Made by a program: the position numbers and the translations under genes. Shown piece after piece: positions 8,585 to 17,158 of a stretch of DNA of 58,414 nucleotides. Source of the DNA: Haloterrigena salina JCM 13891 (lineage in GTDB: Archaea > Halobacteriota > Halobacteria > Halobacteriales > Natrialbaceae); assembly GCF_000337495.1 (NCBI RefSeq), contig NZ_AOIS01000022.1:1-58414 (forward strand), written 5' to 3'. Position 1 is the stretch's first letter, and every line of letters begins with the position of its first letter. The notes beneath the pieces are model-generated. The model was not told where the DNA came from and ran no database searches. It was given only the letters and a program-made list of their open reading frames with translations.

Positions 8585-9295
8585 TGTTAGTAGGTGAAAT
8601 GGAATTAACAGCGGCGCCCACAGTACCCAATCGACTGCATACCGATCCTATACCTCGCAACGATACAATAACACCGTTCCGAAATCTGGTGGCGTCAACA
8701 GAACTCGATCACCTTCGACCACGACTTTGGAGGGACGTACTTACTCACTGTTGAGCTACAAAATAGTAAAATAGGAATCATGTATCTCTCTGGTGTTTCC
8801 TGTCGGGGCCCCTCTGCTGAGCAGGTAAATGACAACTAAATATAGTTTGTTCTATTATGGTGTACAAATTCTATTTTTTATAATTTGGACTAGGTCCAGT
8901 CTCCCGGTCTTGTTATCCGTGTGTGCAGATTGTGCGCAAAACAATAGTTTGAATTACAGAAATCACGACCCTACCTTTAGTATATATTACTATTTTGTGC
9001 AGAGATAGGTCATATCACTATTCTTATTTGGGGATCGAAACACCGTCTGCCGGTTTTCAACCTGCTGTGGGCAAATTGCACACAAAAACATCATCCCGAG
9101 AAGGTATACTAGCGAGAGAATGAAATAATCGAACTCAATTGGTAGAAAAGAAGGTATATGGATTTGTTTGGGTTCTATTCGGCGCTTAGAATCTGTGAGA
9201 TTGGATTCGGATAGATGGGGAAATTCTCTCACACTTTCTATGACCCGTTACCACAGTTTCCTACTCTTAGCAGAGCGATACCACAGATACCACAA

Positions 9296-9341
9296 GGCGT
9301 GAGGGTGGGATAGAGTCCGTAAGTTACCCGGGGCTCACGCC
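9296..9341. repeat. Nested inverted repeat
   Basis: ggcgtgag (9296-9303) is the exact reverse complement of ctcacgcc (9334-9341). Inside, gggt (9303-9306) can pair with accc (9326-9329), and gga with tcc around tagag. It lies in the non-coding stretch upstream of the gene at 9605 and could fold as a bulged hairpin in RNA. Confidence 0.45.
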
Positions 9342-9365
9342 ATTAAGGCAATACCAGAGGCAAAA

Positions 9366-9421
9366 GATCGTGGTGGTGGTGTTCAGACGCCAGTTGGCTC
9401 ATTCTCAGATGAACCACGATC
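9366..9421. repeat. 9-bp inverted repeat enclosing a small hairpin
   Basis: gatcgtggt (9366-9374) and accacgatc (9413-9421) are perfect reverse complements 38 bases apart. A gcc-agtt-ggc hairpin lies between them. With the repeat at 9296-9341 it makes this non-coding stretch notably structured. Confidence 0.45.
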
Positions 9422-9604
9422 GCAATTCTATCAGTATTCAGTCATAGCTTGGATGTACCTGTTTCGGCTGAAGCATATACTCACACGCGTCTATGTATGG
9501 TCTGTTTGAGGGTCTCGAGAATCCTCTCCCTGCTAGTCCGAATGAGAATTTTCGGACGTTTGCTTAGGGGGTGCTCAGGTTTTTACCGAACGATAAGTGA
9601 CCTC

Positions 9605-10276
9605 ATGGTAGAAGAGATGAGTCACGCAAATCAGGTCGACAAAGAGGTCCTCCACAGATTGGAATCTGCGGCTGAGCGAGTTGCAAGGGGCGATGCTCAC
9701 CCAGCACACCTGCGTCGCCCAACTGCTCAATATTTATCGCGAGCACATATCCCGTCAGCCGTCATGACTGCGAGGTCTCTTGGTCGGGTATCCTTCGGGC
9801 GTGCAAATGAGCACAAACAGGGTGTCGTGGTGTTTCTATCAGGTGATCGGGTCGATCTGGACGAGTTGCAGAGACTCAATAAAGTAGATACGTTGACTCC
9901 GAAATCGATGGAAGTGTACCGGAACCTCGCAGACACAGAGTTCAAGGAGATCGAATTTGCCGCGGAAGCAATCACTGAGGCCGTTTCAGACGAGATATTG
10001 CTCGCAGAAGATTTAGAAATGGACAACGACAGGAGAATATGCAATCACCTCCTTCCGGCTATAATCATTGTTCTTGAGCACCTGACCCATGCGAACCTCC
10101 GCTGGCGTGGGCCGGGTTCAGAAGGACGGGTCCAGATCGACGAGACTCTTGAGGGTGTTCGCGGGTTCGCCGCTTGGATTCCCCCATCATGCCTACCTTC
10201 CGATGCGACACTGGAAGACATCGCCCACGCCTGCGGTGCTGAAAAACAAGGTCGATCGTTAGCGCTGGATGTCTAG
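9605..10276 (+). CDS. Hypothetical protein (223 aa)
   Basis: An acidic alpha-rich protein; no recognised domain. I chose ATG 9605 (MVEEMSHANQ) because the open frame upstream to 9449 has non-haloarchaeal composition; ATG 9617 is an alternative. The N-terminal half looks helical (VLHRLESAAERVARG), the C-terminal half ends in an AWIPPSCLP segment. It converges with the winged-helix gene ending at 10305. Function unknown. Confidence 0.6.
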   Translation: MVEEMSHANQVDKEVLHRLESAAERVARGDAHPAHLRRPTAQYLSRAHIPSAVMTARSLGRVSFGRANEHKQGVVVFLSGDRVDLDELQRLNKVDTLTPKSMEVYRNLADTEFKEIEFAAEAITEAVSDEILLAEDLEMDNDRRICNHLLPAIIIVLEHLTHANLRWRGPGSEGRVQIDETLEGVRGFAAWIPPSCLPSDATLEDIAHACGAEKQGRSLALDV

Positions 10277-10304
10277 TGACTGCGTTCGGTGTCCTGCGCT
10301 GTCG

Positions 10305-10688
10305 TTAGATCCGGGGGTCGTTGCGAACTAACTGCTCTACTGCTGCCCCGAACTCTGGACCGGGACAGATCGTATTGTCCTCGAACCTGACGACATCGTG
10401 TTTCGCGAGGCGGGGAAGATGACGTCGGCGCAGCGTCTGTCGAACGTCGTCGTAATCCGGATCTTGATCCGAGAATTCATCGATATGGTCTCGAATATTC
10501 TGCGCAAGGGCTTTGAGCGACATCTCCCTGTTCGGAGCAGCTAATACTTGCAGTACGACGTGCTGGCGACGAGGGTTAGTCCACAATTTGGCCCTCTCCG
10601 AGATCACCACAGCACTATCGTCGAAATGTTGGCGCCCCTCTCTAAACGGCTTGGTGCCGTGTTGTTCGTCTTCATCATCAGACGTCAT
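10305..10688 (-). CDS. Winged-helix (DUF7344-like) protein
   Basis: A 127-aa protein with the pattern VISERAKLWTNPRRQHVVLQVL, MSLKALAQNIRDHID, VRQTLRRRHLPRLAKHDVVRF, ending in a hydrophobic tail. This is the layout of the small haloarchaeal DUF7344 winged-helix regulators. It lies downstream of the DpdA/ATPase operon on the same strand but is separated from it by about 250 bases holding five tandem hairpins. It may regulate that operon or be transcribed from a separate promoter in the gap. Confidence 0.7.
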   Translation of the reverse strand: MTSDDEDEQHGTKPFREGRQHFDDSAVVISERAKLWTNPRRQHVVLQVLAAPNREMSLKALAQNIRDHIDEFSDQDPDYDDVRQTLRRRHLPRLAKHDVVRFEDNTICPGPEFGAAVEQLVRNDPRI

Positions 10689-10772
10689 CGAGGGTCCTCC
10701 TCTCTGGTTGTCTTCTGATTACGATGCGTCCAGCGAGCGTAGGATTCAGAACGCGTGGGAACGTATCGGATC

Positions 10773-10897
10773 ATGCGGTCGGGTTGGTCTGACCGCATCG
10801 AGGTCAGAGCACCCACGGGCCTAGCGTGGGTGTATCGCCTCTTTCGAGGCGGCCCTGTACTCGACGCGGTCGAGTAGTTTTGAGGGGAAGAAACCCC
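10773..10897. ncRNA. Candidate structured RNA: five tandem hairpins
   Basis: Five perfect stems follow one another in 125 bases. They are atgcggtc/gaccgcat (10773-10780 with 10791-10798), cacccacg/cgtgggtg (10810-10817 with 10825-10832) and cgcctc/gaggcg (10836-10841 with 10846-10851). Next are tactcgac/gtcgagta (10858-10865 with 10869-10876) and gggg/cccc (10884-10887 with 10894-10897). The strand cannot be decided from stems alone. It lies between the stop of the ATPase gene and the next gene. It could be a small RNA, the scaffold RNA left behind by a lost IS200/IS605-TnpB element, or a strong terminator array. Confidence 0.55.
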
Positions 10898-10937
10898 ATA
10901 ACTAGTTGGATGTTCGCTCAGTCCTCGGCGTTTTCAT

Positions 10938-12095
10938 TCACATCGACTCTTGAACGAACTCGGGAGTGACCATCTCTTGGTTCTCCTCAACAGCAGCATC
11001 TAAAACTCGGCTACAGATAGCGAGTGCTTGGCGGACATTACCCTGCGAACGTTGTAGAATCTCGTCCAACCCTTCATCAGTAAACGGGGCTATCGAAGAA
11101 CCCTCGTTCGATCCGTTACGCTCTCGTCTGAGGTAGTTCGACACAAGATCGTTCAGATGGTCGTTCGTGAGAGGCTTCAGAGCCACTTCCTCGCCGATGC
11201 GCTCAGAGAACGCGTGATACTCGCTCATGACATCCTGCCAGACTTCGGGAGCACAGCCGAACAGCATGCAGAGGCCCGAACTGTTCTGGTCCATCAGGTG
11301 TCGGATGCTGTTGAGCGTCGCCTGCTCGTCCTTGGGAGAGAGCCGTGCGATGCTCTCGAACTCGTCGACGAAGACGAAAATACCGGTATAGCCGAGTTCG
11401 AGCAGCATATTTTTGAGTGCAGTGAAGGCCCGAACACCCATCGTGTCGTCGTCGAGTGCGCTGTGAATTTCCATCTCCTTGCGCTGTTCGTATCGAATCC
11501 CCTCTGCGGTGAGCCACTGCCATGCGTAGAGATTCGTGTCTTCGTACACCATGTGGATGATGGCACGCGCAAAGTCGGCGAACTTCGTCACATCGCTGAG
11601 GCGGCGAATTGCCTCGGGGACAATTTCCGAGAGCAGCACGTCGCCGTCGTCTATCAGCGACTCCATTGCACTAGCACCGATAGGGTTCGTCTCGGTGACA
11701 TCTCTCGCCACCGATGCAAGGAACTCGTACGCGAGCTCTTGGAGTCGGTTGAAGCCCAGATCGTAGATGAATTCGTGGTAGATGTCGAGGAATCCTTCGC
11801 CAGGCTGGGCAACGTATCCTACGACGACGTCATCGCGGTCGCGGAGGAGTGAACGGGTATACTTGAGCGTGTGTGACTTTCCGTTGCCGTACTTCCCCGT
11901 GACTACCAGGTGCTTGGACTTGCCGGTAGAGAGCATCGACGAGACTGTCGAGCTAATCTTATCCGAGACGTGCTGCTGGCCACAGTATATCTCGGGATCT
12001 TCGGAAGGTACTGGACTGTACGGAAAGGGGTTCGCGTTCAAGTCGTACTGTGAGTAGTCTTGCTGCTCGTCGGTGATCGTGAATGCGTCGGACAT
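10938..12095 (-). CDS. ORC-like AAA+ ATPase of the DpdA operon
   Basis: A 385-aa P-loop ATPase. The N terminus, NANPFPYSPV...YCGQQ, is like ORC/BrxD-type ATPases. Walker A is GKYGNGKSHT near residue 70 and Walker B is FVFVDEFES near 248, followed by an ORC-like helical C terminus with GNVRQALAIC. It is the last gene of an operon with a DpdA-like transglycosylase and a winged-helix protein; its start lies at the stop of the latter. The pairing suggests it assists target choice or loading of the DNA-modifying enzyme. A similar pair recurs at 22792-26944. Specific role inferred. Confidence 0.8.
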   Translation of the reverse strand: MSDAFTITDEQQDYSQYDLNANPFPYSPVPSEDPEIYCGQQHVSDKISSTVSSMLSTGKSKHLVVTGKYGNGKSHTLKYTRSLLRDRDDVVVGYVAQPGEGFLDIYHEFIYDLGFNRLQELAYEFLASVARDVTETNPIGASAMESLIDDGDVLLSEIVPEAIRRLSDVTKFADFARAIIHMVYEDTNLYAWQWLTAEGIRYEQRKEMEIHSALDDDTMGVRAFTALKNMLLELGYTGIFVFVDEFESIARLSPKDEQATLNSIRHLMDQNSSGLCMLFGCAPEVWQDVMSEYHAFSERIGEEVALKPLTNDHLNDLVSNYLRRERNGSNEGSSIAPFTDEGLDEILQRSQGNVRQALAICSRVLDAAVEENQEMVTPEFVQESM

Positions 12096-12991
12096 TATGT
12101 AGCCTCCTGTGTGTATTCGATGTCGCGGTCGTGCACCGCGAGGTAGTAGTATTTCTTACCGTACTGTTCGACACCGGCCATGACCTGCTGAGTGGACTGC
12201 GAAGTGCTAACTAAACCGTCCTCTTCGGAGAGCGCAATACGCTTGATACCGAGGGTGGCATCCTTTGCAGCCGTATCCATCGGTGCCCCCGATAGCTCGA
12301 GTTTACCGACATTCTGTTGGCAGAGATCGAGCAGCGCTTGGTTGAAATCATCACGAGTGCAGCCGAGTCGTTCACAAGTCTCCTCGCGGAGACGTGGAAT
12401 CGACAGGTAGCGCTGGCGCAGGTCGACGCCCGCTCTTTCTTCGAGGTCGTCGTACACGCCCAAGAGCAGGTAGTGGAAGTTAGTGGGTATCGCCGCCTGA
12501 TCTGTCAAGTAGTAGTTTCCCGTGAACGCGTTTCGTTGGACCCGACCCAGCCGCTCAGCCCAATCACCGAGCACCTCCACACTCGTTTGGTTATACGAAT
12601 ATGGGCTGAATTCTCGAGCCTCTTCTAACTGAGCCAGGAGTGTGTCTAAACCAGCGTTTTCGAGGTCTCCGAGAACCTCGATGAAGGTTCCGTAATGTGG
12701 GCTTCGTGTCTCGAGGATTGTGCTCACTTGATGCCAATCTTCGTCACGAATCGCACTGAGGAACGACAAACCAACATCAGTCGTCGTGTAGACTGGTTCC
12801 TCGCCAGAGTCATCTTCCTCGAGCAAGGAGATGCGCTTCGCTTCGAGGATCGTTTCACGCGCACGGCGGTGACTGACGTCCAATTCGTCTTCGAGATCCT
12901 CAGTGGACCTGCTGACTCCTTCACAGGCGTGGGTCAGTTCAGCCATCCGGCTGAGAGTGACTGGCCTTACAGTCGGCCTCTCGTCGCTCAT
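12095..12991 (-). CDS. Winged-helix partner protein of the DpdA operon
   Basis: A 298-aa acidic protein. The N-terminal 80 residues look like a winged helix (LEDELDVSHRRARETILEAKRISLL, then a YTTTDVGLSFL wing). The C-terminal half contains a second helix-turn-helix-like stretch (CERLGCTRDDFNQALLDLC). The layout, N-terminal wing, middle helical part, C-terminal helix-turn-helix, is the same as in the 255-aa protein at 22792-23559. It overlaps the DpdA-like gene by 4 bases and is followed at once by the ATPase gene, so the three are co-translated. Probably an adaptor for the ATPase; DpdG is a possible counterpart, unverified. Confidence 0.65.
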   Translation of the reverse strand: MSDERPTVRPVTLSRMAELTHACEGVSRSTEDLEDELDVSHRRARETILEAKRISLLEEDDSGEEPVYTTTDVGLSFLSAIRDEDWHQVSTILETRSPHYGTFIEVLGDLENAGLDTLLAQLEEAREFSPYSYNQTSVEVLGDWAERLGRVQRNAFTGNYYLTDQAAIPTNFHYLLLGVYDDLEERAGVDLRQRYLSIPRLREETCERLGCTRDDFNQALLDLCQQNVGKLELSGAPMDTAAKDATLGIKRIALSEEDGLVSTSQSTQQVMAGVEQYGKKYYYLAVHDRDIEYTQEAT

Positions 12992-14022
12992 GTGAGCCTC
13001 CGCACCTGTTGCTTGGCGGTTTCGTATGCGCGCTTGGTAACCTCGTTCCCACTGAAGCGCAAGTCGAGATACTCCTCGATGTCTCGACCAGATTCGGCGA
13101 CATACCGGAAGCGACGCAGTTCGGTCGCAAGTGCCCAGAGGTTATGCTGGGTCAGGGCAGTTCGGTCTTCACGAATCTCGTCAAGTTCCCTTTGTCCACA
13201 CACTGGGCAGGGACAGGGGAGCCTGTCTAATTCCTCAATATTCCGCAGTTCTTCCCCACCAAAGCCCGGAATCAAGTAGTTCCGGTTGCCTGCACTGCGG
13301 ATGAAGGCCGAAGAGTCGAAACTGTCGACCCCCAAGTAGAGCAGAAGTGGTTGATAGACGAGACCCCCGAGCCCGTACACGTGCAGGTGCTTGTCTGTCG
13401 CGTTTCGTGCAGACAGTATCAGTTTTGTTACTTTTTTATAATCGGTTCGTATCGGAACCATACTTCCGAGGGCATACCCATCGAATTCGCCGTTCTTCTC
13501 CAGGTATTGTATGTTATTCCGAATCGTCTCTGGATCGTAACCGTGGACACTCGCGAAGAGAAGTCCATCTCCATCGTGGTGGTCGCTCGCTTTGAGTGCG
13601 TACTCGATGCTTTGGTCGATTCGTCGTTGATTTTCTGCTGCCCGGTTGTCCTTTGAGAGAGGAATGTCGACTGTACCGAGGATGTCCGCGTCCAATTGAC
13701 TCTGGGTCTCAAGCGTTTTTACTGGGGTAGTGTCCACTTCTTCGTTGGCGAAATCGAACCCACCACTGTCAGCAAAAACGATAGTGTCCTCGGGGACGTC
13801 CATTTCCTCTCGTAACGTTACACCATTCGATATTCTCTGCCACATTGGGTCTCGGTTGCGGATTGACCTCGCGTTGATCATCGCTGCCGAGAACTCTGGA
13901 ATCGTGCCGACGTACGTCGGTGTATTGTCACTCGACCGCTTCCCGATGTTTCGGACGGGAAAGAGAACAGGGGTGTCTAGTTCCCCTCGGGGGAGGTCGA
14001 GTTTCCGGCGTCGATACAACAT
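12988..14022 (-). CDS. dpdA: DpdA-like DNA-guanine transglycosylase (TGT family, 344 aa)
   Basis: The N terminus GELDTPVLFPVRNIG matches the TGT barrel start. FADSGGFDF carries the substrate-binding aspartate (D85), GVDSFDSSAF carries the nucleophile region (D233/D236), and LPCPCPVC with a later HN (C270, C272, C275, H293) is the TGT zinc site. It lacks the PUA and other tRNA-binding domains of archaeal tRNA TGT. DpdA enzymes of this family replace guanine in DNA with preQ0. The island has its own preQ0 genes at 17939-20469, which supports that role over tRNA modification. First gene of a three-gene operon. Two transglycosylases in one island is unusual. Confidence 0.85.
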   Translation of the reverse strand: MLYRRRKLDLPRGELDTPVLFPVRNIGKRSSDNTPTYVGTIPEFSAAMINARSIRNRDPMWQRISNGVTLREEMDVPEDTIVFADSGGFDFANEEVDTTPVKTLETQSQLDADILGTVDIPLSKDNRAAENQRRIDQSIEYALKASDHHDGDGLLFASVHGYDPETIRNNIQYLEKNGEFDGYALGSMVPIRTDYKKVTKLILSARNATDKHLHVYGLGGLVYQPLLLYLGVDSFDSSAFIRSAGNRNYLIPGFGGEELRNIEELDRLPCPCPVCGQRELDEIREDRTALTQHNLWALATELRRFRYVAESGRDIEEYLDLRFSGNEVTKRAYETAKQQVRRLT

Positions 14023-14163
14023 GCCTCCCGCTCGGATAGGCTGTCCTCTTATTTAGTGAATGGGGCGATATGATCTAATCACTCATCTGAAACATATCCT
14101 CGGAACAGGAGAACAATTCTTAGGATCGAAAGAACACGGATGATTCCATCTGGTAGTGGAAGA

Positions 14164-17067
14164 TCATTCAGACTCGAATTCCGCTTGTGGTGGTACTTCC
14201 TCTACTCGCCGACACAGTTCTTCGATAGTTTCCGGTCGAAGAGTATCGACGCTGCCGATGTATCGAGCGAAGTTCTTCATATAGTGTCCCTTGAGTCCAA
14301 TAACGATCGTGCCATGTTCTTTTGCGTCCTCTGTCCGGGCGGGGATGGATTCGATATTGTCAAACTGGTCTTCGACAAGTTCGCGGTTGAACACCACACC
14401 AATCCGGTCGGAACGCACTTCCTGAACCATCTCGTCGATATTGATGCTGGTGTAGTAGTCCTTCCCGAGGGTAAAGAAGACGACATCGTAGTCGGCATCT
14501 TGGAGGAGGCGTCGTAGGTCTTTTTGAATGTTGAGTTTCGCAGATCGCTCTCTAATATCGCTAACATTCATTGAGCTGAACGTTACGTCGTAGGGTGGGA
14601 GATACTCGTCTTCTGCGACAAGGCCAAATCCTGCACTCACGAAGTAGCGATCGACATCGTGGCCTTGGCGCATGAGCCATCTAACTGCACTCTTGACGTG
14701 ATTTTGCTGGCGTCCAGTGTACAGGTCCCGTGCCGCGATACCCGGCACATTATCACGAGCGAGGAGGTCCTCGCGAGAGAACTGAAGAGTTTCCTCCTCA
14801 CCGAAGGTGGGCGCGTCGTCTGGTACCTCCTTCGATCCTGAACACTGGTCGATGACAAGGATGTCCAATCCGTTCTCGGTATCGATCTCAGGTGGATGAG
14901 GCACGAAGTCGTCACTGGCGGCATAGTTCTGCCCGCAGACCTCGAGTATTTGATCTCGCAACTCTCGGGGGTTGCTATTGGTGTGAACCTCGCAACCGTT
15001 TTCACGAGCAGCCGCTATGGCTTCTTCGTCAAGCTCGCCGTCCAATGTGTGTACGAAGAGGTGTTGGTACCTCGCTGCTTGTTCGCTGACGTTTGCTGCC
15101 ATACGGTCTGGGGCGAACGAGACGAGCGACGGGGTTTCTTCCCACCACTCACTCACGCCGTTCGCATCTAGTACACCAATCTCTGCGACCGGAAGGTCGT
15201 GTGTCTGGGCCCAGAACGAGGAGTGTTTGTCGCACAGATAGTCTTCAACAGTTTCGTAGCCACTGAGGGCCGCATCACCCTGGGTCGCGACGAGGATCTT
15301 CGGAAGGTCTTCTTCGAATTCATCGTAGAAGCGACGTGTGTTGTGGAACCCTCGTCTCCGATTTCGATCGTTCCCTCGGAAGATGCAAACCTCGATACCA
15401 TGCTCTCTACAGATTGGACAGTCACATTTCTCCCACGGACGACTTCGAAGGGTGTCTTGATACTCTTGGAGCAGGTCGTCGTCACCGATCCAAGTAGCAT
15501 AATCCCTGACAATCGCCCAGACTCGGTCATAGTCACTGACGACATACGGCTCGTCCAAAACGGTCTTCGCGTGTGGGAACGCCTCGAATACGTCTACCGC
15601 CGTGCTAAGCAGTTCGTCGTATTCCTCGAACGGTACTGGGGCAGCCGAGGTATCTTTCCGCAGGAGCTTGACTAGCTTACTACGTAGATTATCGCTGAAG
15701 CTCGCCTGAAGCTCACGGCCATACTCGAAATCCTCTCGGAACGCTCTTTCTATGTCCTGTAGGAGTGACTCGTCGTACTGGTCCTCGTGGCGGTGTTCCC
15801 GCAGGTATTCTCTAGTCGCTGGTAGCACCTTCTCGGCCCGCTCGTACCAACTCTCGAGAGCATCACGAATCGAATCTCCTGCATCGTATGCTCGGAGCGC
15901 TACCAGTGTTTCACGACCGCGTAGGGATTTCTCGACAGCTTCGTCGAGATCGTCTCGGCTCGATGGATAGCGAACTCGAATGGCATCGTAGCGTTCGCCG
16001 TTATCAAGGCGATAGTTCTGTCCACCCGTCCACGCCGAACGAAGCATACTGGCGCTGTCGAAACTAGTCATCCCCGAGCGACCGATCGTCTCGAACGCCT
16101 CAGTCTTCGCGAAGCCGAAGACGTGTGAGTCGATACGTGTGTTGTGTTCCCGTTCGAACTGCTTGATCGTCTTTCCGACGCTCTTAACGATTCCACGGAC
16201 GTCGTGAGTTGGACTACCTGCAACGCCCCCAATTCCGAGGTAGTCGTAGCCAATATCAAGCACCTCCTCAGCAGCCTTACTGTATGTGGCGGGGTTCCAG
16301 CCCTGGATGGCAACCATCAATCGGAATGGGTAGTCACGACGCTGGTAGAGATCATACATCTCTTGGGCGTTCCGCAGCGTCAGGTCGTAGCGGAACTCGG
16401 CGTCGTGTTTACGGTAGACCGCACGTGGATCCTCTGCGAGACGAGCTAGAACTGTGTCAATATCTCCTTGGAAGTCCTCTGCAACAAACGACTCAACATC
16501 TGTGTCCGAACCGGTACGAATCGTCGGCTCATACTCGTCGACGTATGAGGGCCATTCTTCCGGCCATTCATCGACCATTACGTCGACGACATCGGCGATG
16601 GCATCAGGGACATCGCTTTTGCTGAGTTCTTCGTCGAACGCTCGTTCATCAAGGTAGAGTCGCCCCCTGTCCTTGCCCGAACCGAGGACGAGATGGTCGA
16701 TTGTGACGCCGACAGTAACGTCCAGCGTCTCGTAGAAGCCAAGCATATCTTCGTTCCCGTACGGCGGGAAGGGGAGTGATTTGTAGCCCCAAGCCCCGCA
16801 GTCACTGATCGTGGGGAGCCAATTCGGGACAGAAAGAACTGGGTCGTCGTAGACGCCGTGTTTCGCGAGTCTTTCGGCTTTACGGTCAGTTTCTTCGACC
16901 TGCTCTCGGGAGATGAGAACCCCATCGACTGGTGTTGTTTCTGGATCGAAAATATCCCATATATAATCCAAATCGCGTTCTTGACGGTCCAGCGTAGAGA
17001 GTTCGTCGTGCTCAAAATCGTAGTGGGCGTCGACTGCGTCGTCCCACTCGGGAACGTAGAACCGCAC
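14164..17067 (-). CDS. Second DpdA-like transglycosylase with C-terminal DUF6884-like domain (967 aa)
   Basis: Residues about 80-600 are a diverged TGT-type barrel: SDCGAWGY at 88-95 replaces DSGGF, IGGVAG stands at the usual GG motif, TSFDSASMLRSAW matches the nucleophile region, and CDCPIC with a later FHN (about 547-580) is the zinc site. Residues about 735-880 (DILVIDQCSGSK, ARDLYTGRQ, YFVSAGFGLV, YDVTF) resemble DUF6884. The gene lies 141 bases upstream of the 344-aa DpdA on the same strand. The two may act as a heteromer or on different sequences. Fold assignment is good; activity and substrate are inferred, since the first catalytic aspartate motif is altered. Confidence 0.75.
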   Translation of the reverse strand: MRFYVPEWDDAVDAHYDFEHDELSTLDRQERDLDYIWDIFDPETTPVDGVLISREQVEETDRKAERLAKHGVYDDPVLSVPNWLPTISDCGAWGYKSLPFPPYGNEDMLGFYETLDVTVGVTIDHLVLGSGKDRGRLYLDERAFDEELSKSDVPDAIADVVDVMVDEWPEEWPSYVDEYEPTIRTGSDTDVESFVAEDFQGDIDTVLARLAEDPRAVYRKHDAEFRYDLTLRNAQEMYDLYQRRDYPFRLMVAIQGWNPATYSKAAEEVLDIGYDYLGIGGVAGSPTHDVRGIVKSVGKTIKQFEREHNTRIDSHVFGFAKTEAFETIGRSGMTSFDSASMLRSAWTGGQNYRLDNGERYDAIRVRYPSSRDDLDEAVEKSLRGRETLVALRAYDAGDSIRDALESWYERAEKVLPATREYLREHRHEDQYDESLLQDIERAFREDFEYGRELQASFSDNLRSKLVKLLRKDTSAAPVPFEEYDELLSTAVDVFEAFPHAKTVLDEPYVVSDYDRVWAIVRDYATWIGDDDLLQEYQDTLRSRPWEKCDCPICREHGIEVCIFRGNDRNRRRGFHNTRRFYDEFEEDLPKILVATQGDAALSGYETVEDYLCDKHSSFWAQTHDLPVAEIGVLDANGVSEWWEETPSLVSFAPDRMAANVSEQAARYQHLFVHTLDGELDEEAIAAARENGCEVHTNSNPRELRDQILEVCGQNYAASDDFVPHPPEIDTENGLDILVIDQCSGSKEVPDDAPTFGEEETLQFSREDLLARDNVPGIAARDLYTGRQQNHVKSAVRWLMRQGHDVDRYFVSAGFGLVAEDEYLPPYDVTFSSMNVSDIRERSAKLNIQKDLRRLLQDADYDVVFFTLGKDYYTSINIDEMVQEVRSDRIGVVFNRELVEDQFDNIESIPARTEDAKEHGTIVIGLKGHYMKNFARYIGSVDTLRPETIEELCRRVEEVPPQAEFESE

Positions 17068-17158
17068 GTTAGATAGTCACCAGTAGTAGGGATGGGTGGG
17101 CATCCTATAAATCCGTTTGAAGTACCTCACTCAGAGCTATGCTGGTATATGGCACTCT

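Larger units (their letters stand above)
8585..9604. other. Long AT-rich non-coding region with inverted repeats
   Basis: About 1 kb with no convincing gene; open frames here lack coding character. It has A/T runs at 8760-8990 and a near-repeat around 8920 and 9068 (versions of gtgtgcaaattgcgcacaaaa). There are three tacc-aca direct repeats at about 9250-9295 and two long inverted repeats at 9296-9341 and 9366-9421. It could be a regulatory region, a non-coding RNA locus, a decayed insertion or an origin. No ORC/Cdc6 initiator flanks it directly. Confidence 0.45.

Noticed and set aside
8990-9232. 80-aa minus-strand frame in the AT-rich gap
   Set aside because: Its composition is not haloarchaeal (few D/E, many I, F, C) and it has no motif or start signal.
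12988-14022. Archaeal tRNA-guanine transglycosylase for archaeosine
   Set aside because: The protein is short, lacks the PUA and other tRNA-binding domains, and is in an operon with defence-like genes.
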